DNA of 64,000 nt, taken from Anticarsia gemmatalis. Taxonomy: Eukaryota; Arthropoda; Insecta; Lepidoptera; Erebidae. The stretch is taken from NCBI RefSeq assembly GCF_050436995.1, contig NC_134745.1, forward strand, positions 5,642,001 through 5,706,000. The letters are read 5' to 3'. Both the position numbers and the translations under genes were made by a program. Shown one piece after another: positions 1 to 14,500 of the stretch; the first letter of the stretch is position 1; each line of letters starts with the position of its first letter. The notes under the pieces were generated by a model, which saw only the letters and a list, made by a program, of their open reading frames with translations, ran no database searches and was not told where the DNA came from.

Positions 1-2890
1 GTCCTGGAGTACTGACAGACCCTAACCGAAACTACACCGCGGAATATTGCTTGATAAATGTTTATTTGTCTTCAATTATTACTAGATGTTGGTAACTTCT
101 TTTTTGTGGTAGAGGTTTCTGTTAACCACGCCATGATTGATAAATACTGAATCGCAAATCAAACAAAGTGTCAATAGCAGCTCGTACACAGTTACAAATA
201 CTTAGAACCGTGCTGCGTTTAGGAATAAAAGTGAGTTGTAACGTATAGCCAGAAGGGACACAATAGAAACGTTTGCCGTAAAACAAAAGAACTAGAAACT
301 CTAATCCACTTTATTAGGTACCTTAATTTAATGCAAATGTTGTACAACCTTCATATTATTTTACCAAACCTGAAAAACCGTATTACTCATCAAAACACAC
401 AGACCATAATTTTATTTTCACAGTAAAAATAAAAGCAGCCGAATAAAGTAAAACCTCCCCCATTTCGTTAACTAGCATGAAACGTCTCAAGCTTACATTA
501 CAGTTATACGAAAACCACTTTTCCCGGCAATGTAAAAACTTAACGTAAATATGCACTAGTCATTGTAGCAGAAAATGAATCTAGACTACCTCTATAGTGT
601 TTAACAAGGGTTGTTAACCCCTGTAGGGCGGGAACGCCCCCTAACTTTACTCTATTATTAATGACGAGACCCGCTCCGCCCTTCCTTGGGCAAGTGTAAT
701 GCAAATTATTGCGTTTTGCAATATTTTGTTTGTATCACGGAAAGTAAACGCTGTTTTACATGGGAGGTCGGATCGCACGCGATGTACACTCACGCACACA
801 TGTGACGATCGTTTAAATCAGTCTCGTGTTGCATACAAAAAATATTATTAATTTGGCGCCGGTGTTTCAGGCCAGTTAGTTTCAGAAATATTTGTGAATA
901 TAAAATATGTGGAAAATAAAAGATTTTTGATTTATGCGAGCAATTAGCAGTAACTTTATACGTAAAATTATTAAAATAATCATCTAATAATATGATCAAA
1001 GATAACTGTTTCTCTAACGTCATCAATGGAAGCTTACTCATATAAGTTACAGGAGTGGAATGCAATGTCTTGATCGCAAAAGCAAGTGAAGTCTACAAAT
1101 ATCTAACTAGCAATCTAATATACGAAGTAACATATCTCCATAATATACGTTGTATCTGCCTGTACTCCCGAGTAGCAGTGTACATTGTTTGGCAATGAAG
1201 TGATTTGCATACGTATCAAATAATTACATGTTTCACCCACTCCTGTATTAACAGTGCATGTACATCGCCAGTTTCAAGCAATTAAATATTAAAGCAAATT
1301 ACTATAACACTAACTACTTGCTTTCATTTCAAATTTGAATAATAAATCAACAAGTGTACTTAGCATTAAACATATTTCAGATTTTAAGATGTAATTGGCA
1401 CCTACATTTTGAATTTTCTCCGAATTTTCTCATTTTCGAAGATCTTAGATAGTCGTTAAGCTAAGTTAAGCTTGAAAGTCTGACAAACAGTCTTACTGAA
1501 GGGTATCGTGTTATATCCCAGGTTGTGGAGGTTAGAGGGGCAGTCGCTCCATGTAAATCGCTGGTATTCAGCTGCATCCGGTGAGTCTGGAAGCCGACTC
1601 CAACATAGTTTGGAAAAAAGGCTAAGCTGATATATATTTTGAATTTTCTCAATAATCGTATGTTTGAACTTTGGCAATTTTACAAATGGGTCGTTTCAAC
1701 ACCTTTTTACACTATTTTTGTCTAGCATTGAAATTTTCTTTGTTGTTTCAATTACTGAGAATGTAGCCATATCAGTTTAGAAAATCAGATTTGAAAGTTA
1801 AAATCACATTGCTATTTTGTTTGCAATATCATTTAATTCGGGACACGTAAAACGCGAAATAAAATGTAAATGTCTGGTCAAATCTAACATGAAAATATAA
1901 AATTTCAATTGCCACTTTACGAATATGGAATTTTAAATTCTATTTTTTGTTCAATGATCAACAACAATTTGAACTCATTCGAGGTCGCTGACTGTACTTT
2001 AATGAATTTAGTTTCAGCTAATTTGATTTACCCTTTACAAAGGATGCTGTGTTTTATTATTTCTATTGTATCGTTTATTTCAGTAATTTGCCTTTTTAAA
2101 ATTCTGTTTTACCAAAAGCGCGTTTTGATAAACATTAATGTATTTTGTACAATTTTTTTAGCAACCTGTGTACAGTATACACCATTTTTTCATATTATTT
2201 GCGTTCGTTAGCCAATGCACAAAATATATTTCTACAAAAGTTTTACCTGATTTTAAATATTATTAATAAACTACTATAACTTACTCGCTATAATTTTTTT
2301 AAATTTATATCCTAGCTCTAAAATTACCAGCCAACGAAAAAAACCGTTTGAAAGTCGATTTAAAATATTAAACTTTCAAAGGTTTAAAAGGTTACATTTT
2401 TAAGTGCCATTTCGTGGTAGCTATTTCATGCAGCCAGTGTTATTATACACAGCAACGTGCAAGGCAAAGGCACATAAGTTATAAAGCCTCTTAAAAATGA
2501 AAAAAATAATATTTTCAGAAATCCGTTGGAGTGACAACATGACGGGTTGCGTGTGGATTTCGAGGGTTCCTTACATTAGAGAATGCATTTTGTTCCATTA
2601 TTTTTCAATTAACTGCGATAACAGTTAATAGTTATTGCGTTTTGTTAAATTCGAAAATGGGCGTCGGTTTATCTTTGAAAATTATACGGTTAAAAAGTAC
2701 AAGTCACGTGAAACAATTGGTTGAGTGCATTTTCATTACTATGATTATGTAAGTGCACTATCATGTTTTCGAATGTGTTAAAAGGTAATTAGATATGTAA
2801 TGAGATATACTAAAGTAGAGTAGATGTAATCACGAATACTTTTCTACTGTACTGAGTAGTTAGTATGTCAAATGAAAATGTGTAGTAGCT
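1..2890. other. Gene-free AT-rich DNA
   Basis: Only short chance frames, up to 100 codons (1909-2211), with AT-driven composition and no domain. A GTTAAC-rich inverted stretch lies at about 600-620. Confidence 0.6.
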
Positions 2891-2969
2891 CGATTCTCTA
2901 CTACTATCGACTTCCTGTACCTGTTCGACAGCTAGCCGGTTGTCAATTTGCGATAGTAGTAGAGAATCG
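2891..2969. repeat. MITE with perfect 19-bp terminal inverted repeats
   Basis: CGATTCTCTACTACTATCG (2891-2909) is exactly inverted at 2951-2969, with a 41-bp spacer. Related but longer and more decayed copies lie at about 6115-6270, 31190-31345 and 36325-36480. This copy appears to be an internally deleted form. Confidence 0.75.
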
Positions 2970-3399
2970 GGGTACAGGTTGACAATAACTGTTTTCATAA
3001 TCGCTTAAAATCTAATACGACAGTTCCGGTCACTAATATTAATTATTAGGCAAAAAAGGTGAAAGTTCTAAGTATATAGTCTATACATTCATGTGAATAA
3101 ATCTTAGCCAACTCTGGAGGATCCACTTTAGTCGTGTGATAACCAGGTACGTATTTATACTTGGCCACACGACCCAATTATTATAAATTATTATTAGGTA
3201 GTACTTAACGGTACGGTAGTACTTAGAAATCTGCATTTTTAATTCATGGAATATTATGCAGTAGCTCTTAAATTAAGCGAGTAGTCCGCTTTTGTCCGGC
3301 GAGTGCACTCATAGATTAGCTTTCGCCAGTGGTGACCTACAGACGTAATTTATTACTTGAACTTCTATTCACATGCCGTAAAATACAGTATTATAATAT

Positions 3400-3867
3400 A
3401 CTAGCTGACCCGCGCAACTTCGCTTGCGTCACATAAGAGAGAATGGGTCAGAATTTTCCACGTTTTTGTAACACTTTTCACTGTTACTCTGCTCCTATTG
3501 GTCGTAGCGTGATGATATAAAATATGCTTTTTTTTCACGAAAAATATTCTCAAAATTATTTATATCTCCTAATATAACGGAGTCGCGCTAAGGCATATCC
3601 GCCATTAAAACAGTTGCCATGACAACGGAATTTTGTTATTTCAATGTCATTATAATATTGATCATTCGCGACTTCGTTCGCCACTTGAATTTTCCCGGGA
3701 AATGCGTCATTTTCCCGAGGTAAAAAGTAGCCTATGTCCTTTCTCGGGTATCAAAATATCTCCATACCAAATTTCATGCTAATTGGTTCAGTAGTTTAGG
3801 CGTGATTGAGTAGCAGACAGACAGACAGACAGACAGAGTTACTTTCGCATTTATAATATTAGTATGG
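3400..3867 (-). mobile_element. Lep1/Helitron-like composite repeat with CAGA microsatellite
   Basis: On the minus strand it starts at a (CTGT)n run (CAGA at 3813-3836 on +) and ends in GCGAAGTTGCGCGGGTCAGC|TAGTA at 3400. About 130 bp at that end match the GTTT-type copies at 18 and 42-45 kb. The other part (TTCCCGGGAAAATTCAAGTG.., TATGGAGATATTTTGATACC) belongs to a related CAGA family. It ends in the shared TATAATATTAGTA. Probably one non-autonomous element inserted into, or recombined with, another. Confidence 0.7.
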
Positions 3868-4994
3868 AAGTTAGTATAGTGTTAAGTTAATATTATAATT
3901 ATTATGAAAGCAGTCAAGAATTTCTTACAGTAATATTTTATTTTTCCACTCATTTTTTTTATGAAAATTTATTTTTGTCATTTTTTACCTGATGTCTTTT
4001 TTGGATGAATGGATTAATGTTGCGTTAATATAATCCTGCAATACTGAAGCTGATTTATAACAATTTCAAAATTGCCTACGCACTACTGCAAAACTATGTA
4101 CCCAAATATTTTTTATTCGAATATTTTCCCGCTTTAATTACCTTTATCAAAATGCAAAAATGCAGTCATTTGTAATCCTAAGTAACACCGCACACCGGTG
4201 ACATATCAATGAGCCACACGCAACCGAAGCGTGAACTGAAAATACAAAGTACTAAGAAAAAATATCGTTACTATGGAAAATGGTAATTTTCATAGCAGTT
4301 ATTAAGCAATGCCAGGGGGAATGCAATAGTAATGTTTCACTGTCAACGACAATCGTGACACGTACTTTACCGATTAATTTTAATTCTATTCAGTTAGGTT
4401 TTTGTTTCCGTTATTTACTTTTGATGCAATCTTTATTGATTATGACTGGATTTGATAGAATGCACTGTTTTGTGAAAATGATTAGAAGTCGTTTACAACT
4501 TGAATGTTCTTCTTGGGCTATATCAATCATAATTTATGATTAAACAACCAAATATAAAGTTATTTGCATATAAAATTAGCAGTAAGTTGTTAAATTGATG
4601 CCATCAAAAACATTCTGTTAAAAATCCCAAGTATCGCCGTAAAAAGTTGTGAGATATATAATACCAAGTCGATTAATCTACTTAGTCTCAACTTAAAGGA
4701 CCTTCTGTCTTAAGTTATTACGTATGTTATTATCATGCCAATTTGAAAAGAAAATACGTTTAAAACAAATAGACCGACCTGGCCATCGCATGATTTGATT
4801 ATTAGTTTGTATCACACTACACGACGAAGACGACGAGAAGCAAATGCTCCTAAAATGTTAATGGCGAATTTGTGTTTTCTTGCGATGAAAATTCAGGCTT
4901 CTTGTTTTATCCACAACGAAATTATAGGGGTGTCAAAAATTGCCTGAATTGCTTCGAGAAAAGGATGTTACGGCCGTGCCGCTTTTTTTTGCTC

Positions 4995-5025
4995 GACTTG
5001 CGGGGGCACTTCCGTGCCCCCAGAT
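4995..5025. repeat. GC hairpin within a probable repeat fragment
   Basis: GGGGGCAC (5002-5009), loop TTCC, GTGCCCCC (5014-5021): a perfect 8-bp stem. With the preceding GCTCGACTTGC it resembles a word string of a moth interspersed repeat. The wider 4900-5030 stretch may be the fragment. Confidence 0.5.
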
Positions 5026-6114
5026 AGTTGTAATCACTGAACACAGGTCAGTATCTGTGTTACCCTAGTCTATAAAAAACGTAATCTGTATCCGCCATTT
5101 GTGTATCTGATTTAAAATCTTAAAAATTATGTTACAAGAATATATTCGATGATTTTTAGTAGCTTAATCTACAAAACAACATAGTTCAAAAATGTTCACG
5201 GAAGGAACTTAACAATCTATCAAGCAAGCAGTTGGAACAGATTTTTCGAGTACAGAACGTGCGACTGGGTGGCTTTATTACATTTTCAATACCGCAACAG
5301 ATGATGCAAGTGCTGGCCAATGGTCAGTTGGTGTCTTATTGTGCAATACATTGCGTTCCAACTACGAATTGATGTTGCTCGTTCCGTGTACGGAATTCAA
5401 TGGTAATTGCGAATTGAATACGTGTTGGAGGAATTTTCAGTAATGTACAACTTCATGGGTAGGTAAAAAATCAGTTTATCTTTTAATGGGAACTATACCA
5501 GAAGAATTTAGATTCCGTCGTTTAAGTCTGGCTCTGTTCGTTTATTCTTATTTAAATTTTTCTCTTTGTTGTCTACATTTCTAAACGTCATACCTAAGTT
5601 TCGATATAGTTACTTACGTATACTTATTAAATTAATTATTCGTGCTGTGATAGTTAAGTATTAAAGAAAGGCAAAAACGCGTCGCCGAATCGCAACTGAT
5701 CTAAAATATGAAGACGACATTCGCAAACACAGTTTTCCCACTTCCAATTAAAAATAACCGCTCCTTCCTACGAAGCCTTAAACTAAAAAACTGCTATAAC
5801 TTTAAAACTAGCATAAACTTAAGCAGTTAAGTTTACGTTAATAGCAGGTGGTGTAATCGTAGCCTTACAATGTAACTTAAGCGACAACTACATAGTAACG
5901 GTTCTTGGTATATGATACTATAAACATACTGTCGTATTCATAAATGGTTAATGCGACGTTTAGATAAAGTGGTTTACTTCTTTAGTGTAAGAAATGAAAC
6001 TAGATATACAAAATAGAGGATTTAAAACAGTTTAAAATAAAGAATAATTCGCGACCAAGTATCGATCCTTCAGCCAACCTTGCTTCATTTTAGATGTTTA
6101 GGAGTACCTACCTT

Positions 6115-6270
6115 TGATCGAGTGGAGAAACGGTTAGCTATCAAGCAATCCTGTATGAAAATCAGATCAGTGCCTCTAGCGGGCACTGAAGGAACTATTT
6201 TTGTAGTACATTTTAAATGTCAAACGATCGATACTCAAAAGTAACGACTGTAGAGAATCGCGCTAAAGGT
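6115..6270. repeat. MITE copy (GTAGAGAATCG family)
   Basis: CAGTGCCTCTAGCGGGCACT and GAAGGAAC in the middle and CTGTAGAGAATCGCGCTAAA at the right match the other members at 31 and 36 kb. The left terminus is eroded. Confidence 0.55.
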
Positions 6271-6904
6271 TCCACAATATTACGCAAGTACTACTGTTAT
6301 TAAGATATTGTTGACTTCACCCACCAAGAGCCAGTCATTGGTAGATTCATAGCTGATAAAAAACGTTCAACAAAATCAAAACATAAGACATGTTTAATAC
6401 CAGATAGATTGATTATTCAACCGAAGATAAATATTTTGATTAGAATACAAAGTCTTGGAACGGTTAACATAAACACAGTCAATAAACTTTTAATAAGCAC
6501 AAAGTTAGTGCACTTAATCATTATTAAGTAACTAAGTAACTTTTAAGTAAATAATTGAATATAATGCGATCACGCACATAGTTTTCTCAAAGTTGAACTA
6601 CTTCAATACATTAAATTAAAACTTTATCAATCATCTACTTATGTATTAAATACTTTCTGGACTATTGATACAAATTAAGTGCACATAATATAATAATATT
6701 TAGAGTAACTTTATAGGCGCTTAAGCACTAATTGTTTATGAACTTTGGTAAAAACGGTCGAAGTTAATATCGCTAAGGAATATTATTTATTTTATTGAAC
6801 GTTTGATTTAAAATTTTCTGTGTTGATTTTGATGATTTTCGGAAATATCTACCAAACATTTTTTTATGCAATTTGTATGATGGGAAAGTATAGTGCAAAA
6901 AGAT

Positions 6905-7022
6905 ATGAGTGAGTGTGAGGCGAAGACGCTATCTAGGACAGAGCGAAGCGGAGGAGAAAGATCAGGAAGGCTGACCCTCTACCGTAATGGAATTCATAGC
7001 ATGGAAGAGAGAGAGAGAGAGA
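6905..7022 (+). pseudogene. LINE 3' end fragment with (GA)n tail
   Basis: In one frame GACAGAGCGAAGCGG.. reads DRAKRRRKIRKADP, close to the DR-KWR--TRKADP C-terminus seen in many lepidopteran RTE-like elements. Stops follow, then a (GA)8 run at 7006-7022. It is only a terminal scrap. Confidence 0.45.
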
Positions 7023-10000
7023 ATAAACATGCTTTATAAAGTAAGTTGTTTTTTGAAAAGCAACACAACAAGTAATCTTTAAAACTAATGCAAGCATGTT
7101 AATATAGACCACAATATTTACCACACTTTATTGTATTGTTTATTGCCAAAAAAGACAATCATAGGCACTTCAAAACTAAGTATAAGTATCGCCATAAATT
7201 AAATATAATGTAACAAAATAAATCATATAATAATATGTTTTATTTATAGCACAAATAAAATAAATAGAAGTCAGAATCATCGTGATTAATGATAAAGCGT
7301 TGCTAGTAAGCGGGCGTACCGAAAACACGGCGTTTAGATCACACGTTCGCGATATAAATAGGGCTGGTGAAACACTTTTTTATGTATTTCATAGCTCTAT
7401 AATTCAATTTGCATATAACTTAGAAGTGTTTACTGGATGTTGAAATGATTATAGATTTTTTTTTAGGATTTTCTGTAGTATACCATTTTTGATTACCATT
7501 TTATGATTTTCTGTAGTATTGTAAAAATATATTTCCATCGTTCTCAATTCCCAAACCAGCCTGCTTGCTATAATTAATCTATTAATAAATGATTTTGTTA
7601 CCATTTTAAATTTAAAATATCATTTTTGGCTATTCAGGATATCCAAAATTTTACTGTTTTAAATCTAGGCGCTTCATGGGGTAAAAAGTGTGGTTATGCA
7701 TTCATAAATCATCAAATTTTTATATTATTGTATTTATGAACTTGAAGTAAGTAGTAAGCAAGTTCATATATTTCGAAGCACTCGCCTGAGGCATTGTACT
7801 CATAGGAATAATAATTTCGTAATAAAGGCAGTATTTGAGGAAGAAGCAAGGTAATATGGAGACGTTTCACCGCAAACTGAAATGTCGTACATTCTCAATG
7901 TTTGAGCGGACACCGCATGGAAAGCATTCCGCACTGTACTGCCGCATACCAACCGACCACGTACTGAATATTCTGCTATATTTTACAAATTATTCTGAAA
8001 CATTTGTTTAGTGCAGGTCTGACTATAACTGAAATGTAATTTTGTTACTAGAATACTCAGACGATATGCTATTTTTACTGACTGATAGTTATATTGAACT
8101 AATAGTATATAATGTGTATGAAAAGTTATTTTAAGTCTTACGGCTATTTAACGAATATAAAAAATCTTTACGATTTCAAAAGCCGTTAATCTATCACGAC
8201 CAATATGTGCCGAAAGGACTTACTAAAAAGATTTTAAAATTTTGCTACAACTTACTCGGTTATTGCCATTATATCAATTAAATCAAAGAAATTGAAGCCA
8301 TTAAATCAAATCAAAATCTCGTATTCCAAACCGTAGATCCTCGAGAGTTATTTATGATTCCTATTGTATGACGGCAACAATTAGGTTTAAACAAACAAAG
8401 AAGGTATAAATTACAGGACTAGTGCACAACTCGGAATTAAAAACATAAATCAATTGTTCACCAAGGAAAAACCTATACCAATATTGGGCCACTACCCAAA
8501 ATTACCTAGTGACCTGAGAACAGTAGGAACAACAATTCGGTGTTTCCCGTACAACAAATCACATAGTCCATCGGGGAAACTGTACCCACAATAAACTTAA
8601 TCAGAAGAAAAAAATATGAGCGTGAGGAAAATCTGGTACGCAGCCCTAAATATAAGGCTTTGGTTTAATTTATCACTTGGTCTGCAAACTCGTGATTAAT
8701 ACGTACAGTACCATCGCACGATAGTCTACATCGTATAGGGGTTTCTTTATCGCTTTGTGCCGTTGCCGCGGTAGCCGATCCGGCTTTAATTTGTACCTTT
8801 TTTCCTATTTACGTCAAGTTATTGCTTTCTGGTCAAGATTTTTTATGGAGCAAATTGAATATCGGAAACAGTAAAGCTTGGTTTCGAAGTAAAGCAGTTT
8901 AAAAATTCTCTGAATATACGAAATGCTTTACGAATTTCTATAGAAAACAATGTGCAGAAATTGAATACTTATAAGGTTTTAAGTGACTTTTCGATGGAAA
9001 CGAAGTGATACGGTAGTATACCAGCAGTATTCTAGACGGTCTTCTTACAGAAGGTACCTTCAAAATCTAGAATACCCGATTTACAGAAAGGTGATACCCG
9101 AAATACAGAACGGTTTTTTAAGCAATTACCGCCACTATTTAAGCACAATATTAAAATTTTGCACAACAAGATAAGTAAGCACAAAACAACACCAAAAATC
9201 TTCATACGGGTCACAATTCTTGTTCCACCATCGCTTTGCAAAACTCACAAACATTATTTCCGCTTCACCGACTATATTGTCATAATACACATATTACCAT
9301 ATTATACCACCATATTTTAATCTACAACAAAGTGCACAGCTTTGCCACAAAAGCTTCGTTATCACGCCAAGTTTGCATTAGCTATGAAAACGATGGCTGC
9401 ATTATTGTTTTTTTTACAAAAAAAGTAATGTTCCCGCATTCTGAGGTCTTAATCTAATACCGCTTAATCTGAACTGCTATGTGGATATGTGAACTAGTTC
9501 TTTGTGTGGTTGTTCTTGGGATAATTTTCCTTTATTTTGTTATGTGTAGAAACTGTTATTTATCCTACGTGTTTGTTGCTAACTTGAATAAATACAATTC
9601 AAGTAGGTGCAGGTTAGCTTCAGCTATATTAGTTTTGTATTTTGTCAAATGTGTTAGCCGAGTGATTTTAGCACACGCCTCTCACGCAAGTAGTCGATAA
9701 CTCGTACCCGAGAAAACACACTATTGACTTTTTAAAGTGATTTATTACTCATTTCGGGATTAATCATTTGGAATGTACGAATATAAGTCAATTTGATGTA
9801 TTCTCACCACTGTTAGGTCAAACTCAAATTATCAAGGACAGCTGTTTTCTTTACCATAGAATAACTAAACTCGCCATTGCTTGACGTTATAAATCTAAGT
9901 GAAAAATATTTATATTAAATAAAATATTTACTTTTAGACCTATACGTTATCTATTGACTAATATTAGTAAACATAATATGCATTAATTTATTATACAAAT

Positions 10001-11471
10001 GAAACGAACCCTCATAATAATACAATGCCCTAAATACTCGGTCAAGATATAACTAAACTAGTGATGTGGGAACTGGATTACACATTGTTGATAAAAGGGG
10101 AAGTCATTCCCTGATATATGGCCGTCGTAATGCGGACAGACAACTATGAATAAAACATACGTGACGCCAGTAATAATCTGCCAACATATCTCAGTTTTGT
10201 TTACTTGTATCGAAGCTTTATGGATGCTGTTATGGACGAAGAACATGAGTATTAGCATATGTATTTATTTCCTTCTTTGGTATTCATTACTTATAGTGGG
10301 ACATAGTTGGAGGCAGTTTGTTGTGGTTGAAATAATACTTTAATTTAACGTAGGTACATTTAATAGGTACTTAAATAGATTGTGTAGCGTGATAACTATT
10401 TCTTTTTTAACACATATAATTAAAAAAGAGTGTTAGTGTATTACAGATATTCGAAACAATTTTCTGATTATTGAACTAAAGTATGTGTGACACCTACTCA
10501 CTTTACTCTAAAGAATAAATTATGATGACATGCTTAAAATAAAAACCAAACTTGTATCACCAAGCATAAAAAAGTGGCACTCACAAAATACTTTATTTTA
10601 ATCATTCTTTATAAAGTTATAAAACAACCAAGAATTTTTTTTCTGTGTCTTTGCAGGTCAATTTACCATAGCGTACATTGTTCCAAAAACATATCTGTTC
10701 AAAACTCAATTTACATTCGTATTTAATCAGAGTTCAAATCATTACAGAGTATTAACTCCTCAAACAATTGCAAAAAGCATTAAAATGGTTGGCAAAGCGC
10801 ACCGATGTGCAATAATCGTGTAAACATCGGTTACAGTTGGTGTTAAGCATCCGTCTATGAGCGCTGGTGGACGAGAGGTAATCGCGTGCAGTTGAAGCCT
10901 TCAGTTAGTATTGTGTGGATACGAATAAATACGTTTTAATTTTACATAAAATAACTTATTTTTACAAAGTTTTTTCCTGAGATTTTCTACTGGTAATAAC
11001 TACTTTATACTGTAGCAAGAAGAATATTTTATTTTAAATTTTTTGTAAATCATAAAAGTCCTGGACTACGAAATTGCTGTTGCCATTTACCTCATTTTCT
11101 TTTGTTTGTCAATTAAATACTTTTTGAACACACTTTATTTTTCATTAAAATATAATAATGGCGAAAACTAATTGATATTAAATATATTAACATTTTCAAA
11201 ACAGCTAAAGTTTAACTAGGTTATCAACTTTTAAGTTAAACTTTTATAATAAAGCCTGTTATGAACGTTTCTAGGAAAAGAACTCGGCACCCGAAATTAT
11301 CAAAGAAATCAATAACCCGATAAACTCTATAACACAATTAAAAACTTTTGCACTGATCGCAGTAACCCTTTTATAACTTTTCATTAGTTCTTTTAGGCCG
11401 TGATTTGAGGCTCTCATAGCCAGTTACGTAACCAGTCTGTTAAAAACCAGAAAGGTAACAGTTTTCGGTGT

Positions 11472-11527
11472 AGATTCTCTATAGCTGGGAACCCGCTTAC
11501 TGGCACCACATGGTTCCTAGAGAATCT
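11472..11527. repeat. Imperfect hairpin, possible MITE remnant
   Basis: AGATTCTCTA (11472-11481) is inverted at 11518-11527, with an inner GGAACC/GGTTCC pair. The terminal word resembles the GTAGAGAATCG MITE family. Confidence 0.45.
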
Positions 11528-14500
11528 CTTTGTCTTATAAGCTGGATTGTAACCATAACCCTCAAATGCCATCAGACAACTCAAACGATTTTGTGATCAA
11601 CTAATCTCGATAGCGGCAGCGGTAAGAAACCTTAAAAGATGTTTCTTGGAATGTTTTCATTGGAACGAATAAAAGGGCTACAAATCATTGTTGCATTACG
11701 TTTTTCCATAGTATTTTCCTATAACTTAATGCTTTATAGAACTCTATGAAAGGTCTCGTCACTTCATGTCATTGAGGAAATAAAAGCAGCACTGTTTATC
11801 ATATTTAAATCAAACATACGCGACGATTTTTAGTCCAGCAATAGCGATTTTCACTTTAAAATCAAATAATACATACAAAAATAGTTTTTTTAATGTACTT
11901 TCATGAATATTCATAAATAAAGCAACGTTATCATGAAGTTTATTAGCTCGACAGGGAAGCAGCGATGTGTCACAAATGTTGCGACAGACTCGTCGCATCC
12001 AGCGCGGTGCGCTTTGTCGAGTGAAATCAAAAACAAACTGCACTGACAATCGCTGCATCGACGGCCTATTTGTGCTACTCGCGTGTTTCTACTATTGACT
12101 GTTTATGTTTATCTACTCTTTCCTTTTACTCGATAAAATGCTATTCTACTCAAACATGGAGGAGAAACACGTTTTCAAACGTAACATAATCATATTATCC
12201 CTGATAACGACTGGCCACCTATTGATATTCCAGTAAAAAGTATAAAACACTTACCGTTTGTTGCTGATGATAATTTGATAATCTATGTTCTCAGCTTCTC
12301 TCAAAATAAGAAAACTTACTTGTCCCAAACGTTGTTGCCAGCACAAACTAATGTATCTATTTCATGTTGAGAACCGTGAGCAGATATTGTTGCCATAGCA
12401 ACAACACTGGTCAAAATGGATGCACCGTCATAGCAGCGCTGCAAAATAGGATTGTTTATGATAATCAACAACCAGTTCATGTCTGACGTGCAGAATCGGA
12501 AACTAAAATGGTTTGTGACCTACATTTCTAACAAAAGCATATAGTCCTAATATACGTACATATGAATGCTTTGATAGAAGGTAATTTTATTAATATTTAC
12601 AGTGAACGTAATGGTAACTCTGCATTGTCCTCGTAATCTGTTCTAATAAAGTTTGACGTAATTACTCTAAACGATTAATAACCACTCAATTGGAACTTAT
12701 ACCATCATGCTAGATGGGGACAAAGCGATGTACAAAACGAATAACGATTTATTTGGATAATCACGGGCTATGAAAACGTCTCCACCTCTTTTCATTCCGG
12801 CGCAACCCGTCACCCTAAGTCTCACTTAAAGCCGGTACAATAAAAAAGTCCACAGATTATGTTTTAAAGAAAGCCGAGTGTTGGCACGCGAGCCTACGGG
12901 GGGCGGTCAGCGGACCTCAAGTAACAATTACTTGGTCATGCGAGCAGGCCATCCATCACCCACTTGCCCTGTGCCACTGGCAATGGCCACTCGGTTCCTA
13001 CTCTAAGGCAATTTCCGGAGCCCTTATCTACCTCAACCTGCAAGCATTTACTTGGCGGGGTTTGTTTAACAGAATTAATCCAGTTGACAAGGATCTTTGG
13101 CAAGGCCGCTCCTTGTTTGAGCTCGTGTTGTTTTAGTTTCGCATCGACGTTGTCTTGGCCTGTCTTGGCGCACGTTCGCCTTCGGTACATCGAAACTGGA
13201 TCCCTTAAATGAGCAAACATTTCCTCAACGTTCGTGGTTCGGCTGACTTGACATTTCTTAAAAGATTGGAACATTTATTACAACTATGTAGCTACAGTGT
13301 ACAAAAGCATAAATAACGCTCCCACTGAAGCAAACTTAACGATATCACGGGAATAAAAATGCGACATTATTATTAAATTCTTTTCATAAGCGAGGTCTTA
13401 AGCCACCCAAAGCTCCCGCACTGTGTGCATAATTCTTTAATAAGTAATAGCCTTTTGAAATACTGCGACACCGTTCATATTTTCAGTAGGATTTATAGGA
13501 AGTAAGCAACGCTGCCGGCCATTTAATTATTTTCTCTTGTTTACACAAGATTGAGATTGTGTTGTGAGTAATATAGTGCAAATGAAAAAATAAATCGTTG
13601 TCACGCACACTTGAGTCGGTAGATTGCCTTCGATATTTTATGACTTAAACTAATAGCTGATTGTTATGTTGACACATTAATAACAGCGTAAATTGGATTA
13701 AAAATACTGTTTAATTACTTAGCCTTAGATTGCTTAGCCTCAATTTTTTAACGAAACAGGTTAAAAGATTGGAACCTTTTTTTATGTACTACAACTACGA
13801 ACAAACGCGTTTTCTAACATCAAGGAAAATATGTATACCGTTCATGACTGAAAACTTAAAAATCTAACGTGAACTGTAAAAGGACAGTAAAAGGATCCGG
13901 ATTCATTTTTTTTTTCAGTTTGCTGCAAACCCAATAGTTTCGTCATCAAACGGCATTATCTATAAATCATACATTGTACAAATATTTAGAACGTACCAAT
14001 ATTGTTGGTAATAAACCTATCATAATCGACGACTATAAGCCTTTGGGTGGATGGTTCTATTGTAGAGCGGAATCACGGCTGCCACTAAATTGACTGTTAA
14101 TATTGCTCGCCTATTCAAGCTTCGTGTCACGTTAAATACTCTGTCATAAATAATTTTGATATTTGCTGTTAGACTATGTGATAGGTTCACCACCTAAATG
14201 TATACTAAAATAATATTTGGGTAATACGTATTTGTTCATTTGACTATGCACGAGCCTGGGTACTACCTTAGAGAAAAAGTTTCATCATAAAGTAAAAGAA
14301 TATGAATGTTTTCGAATTGTTTCCAACTTATCAATAAAGAACCGACCCGCAGTTATATCAAGAATCTTAAACACCTCTACATATTTGCAAAAGGTAGTGT
14401 TTATAAAAACTAAGCAAATAGTGGTTAAAAGATTTTTCTTTTCATTAACTTGGTTGCAAGTAAATCGCGACCAAAATCTTACGTATCTGATCAATAATAT

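Noticed and set aside
1909..2211. 100-codon plus-strand hydrophobic frame
   Set aside because: Phe/Ile/Cys-rich composition expected from AT-rich DNA; no motif and no splice context.
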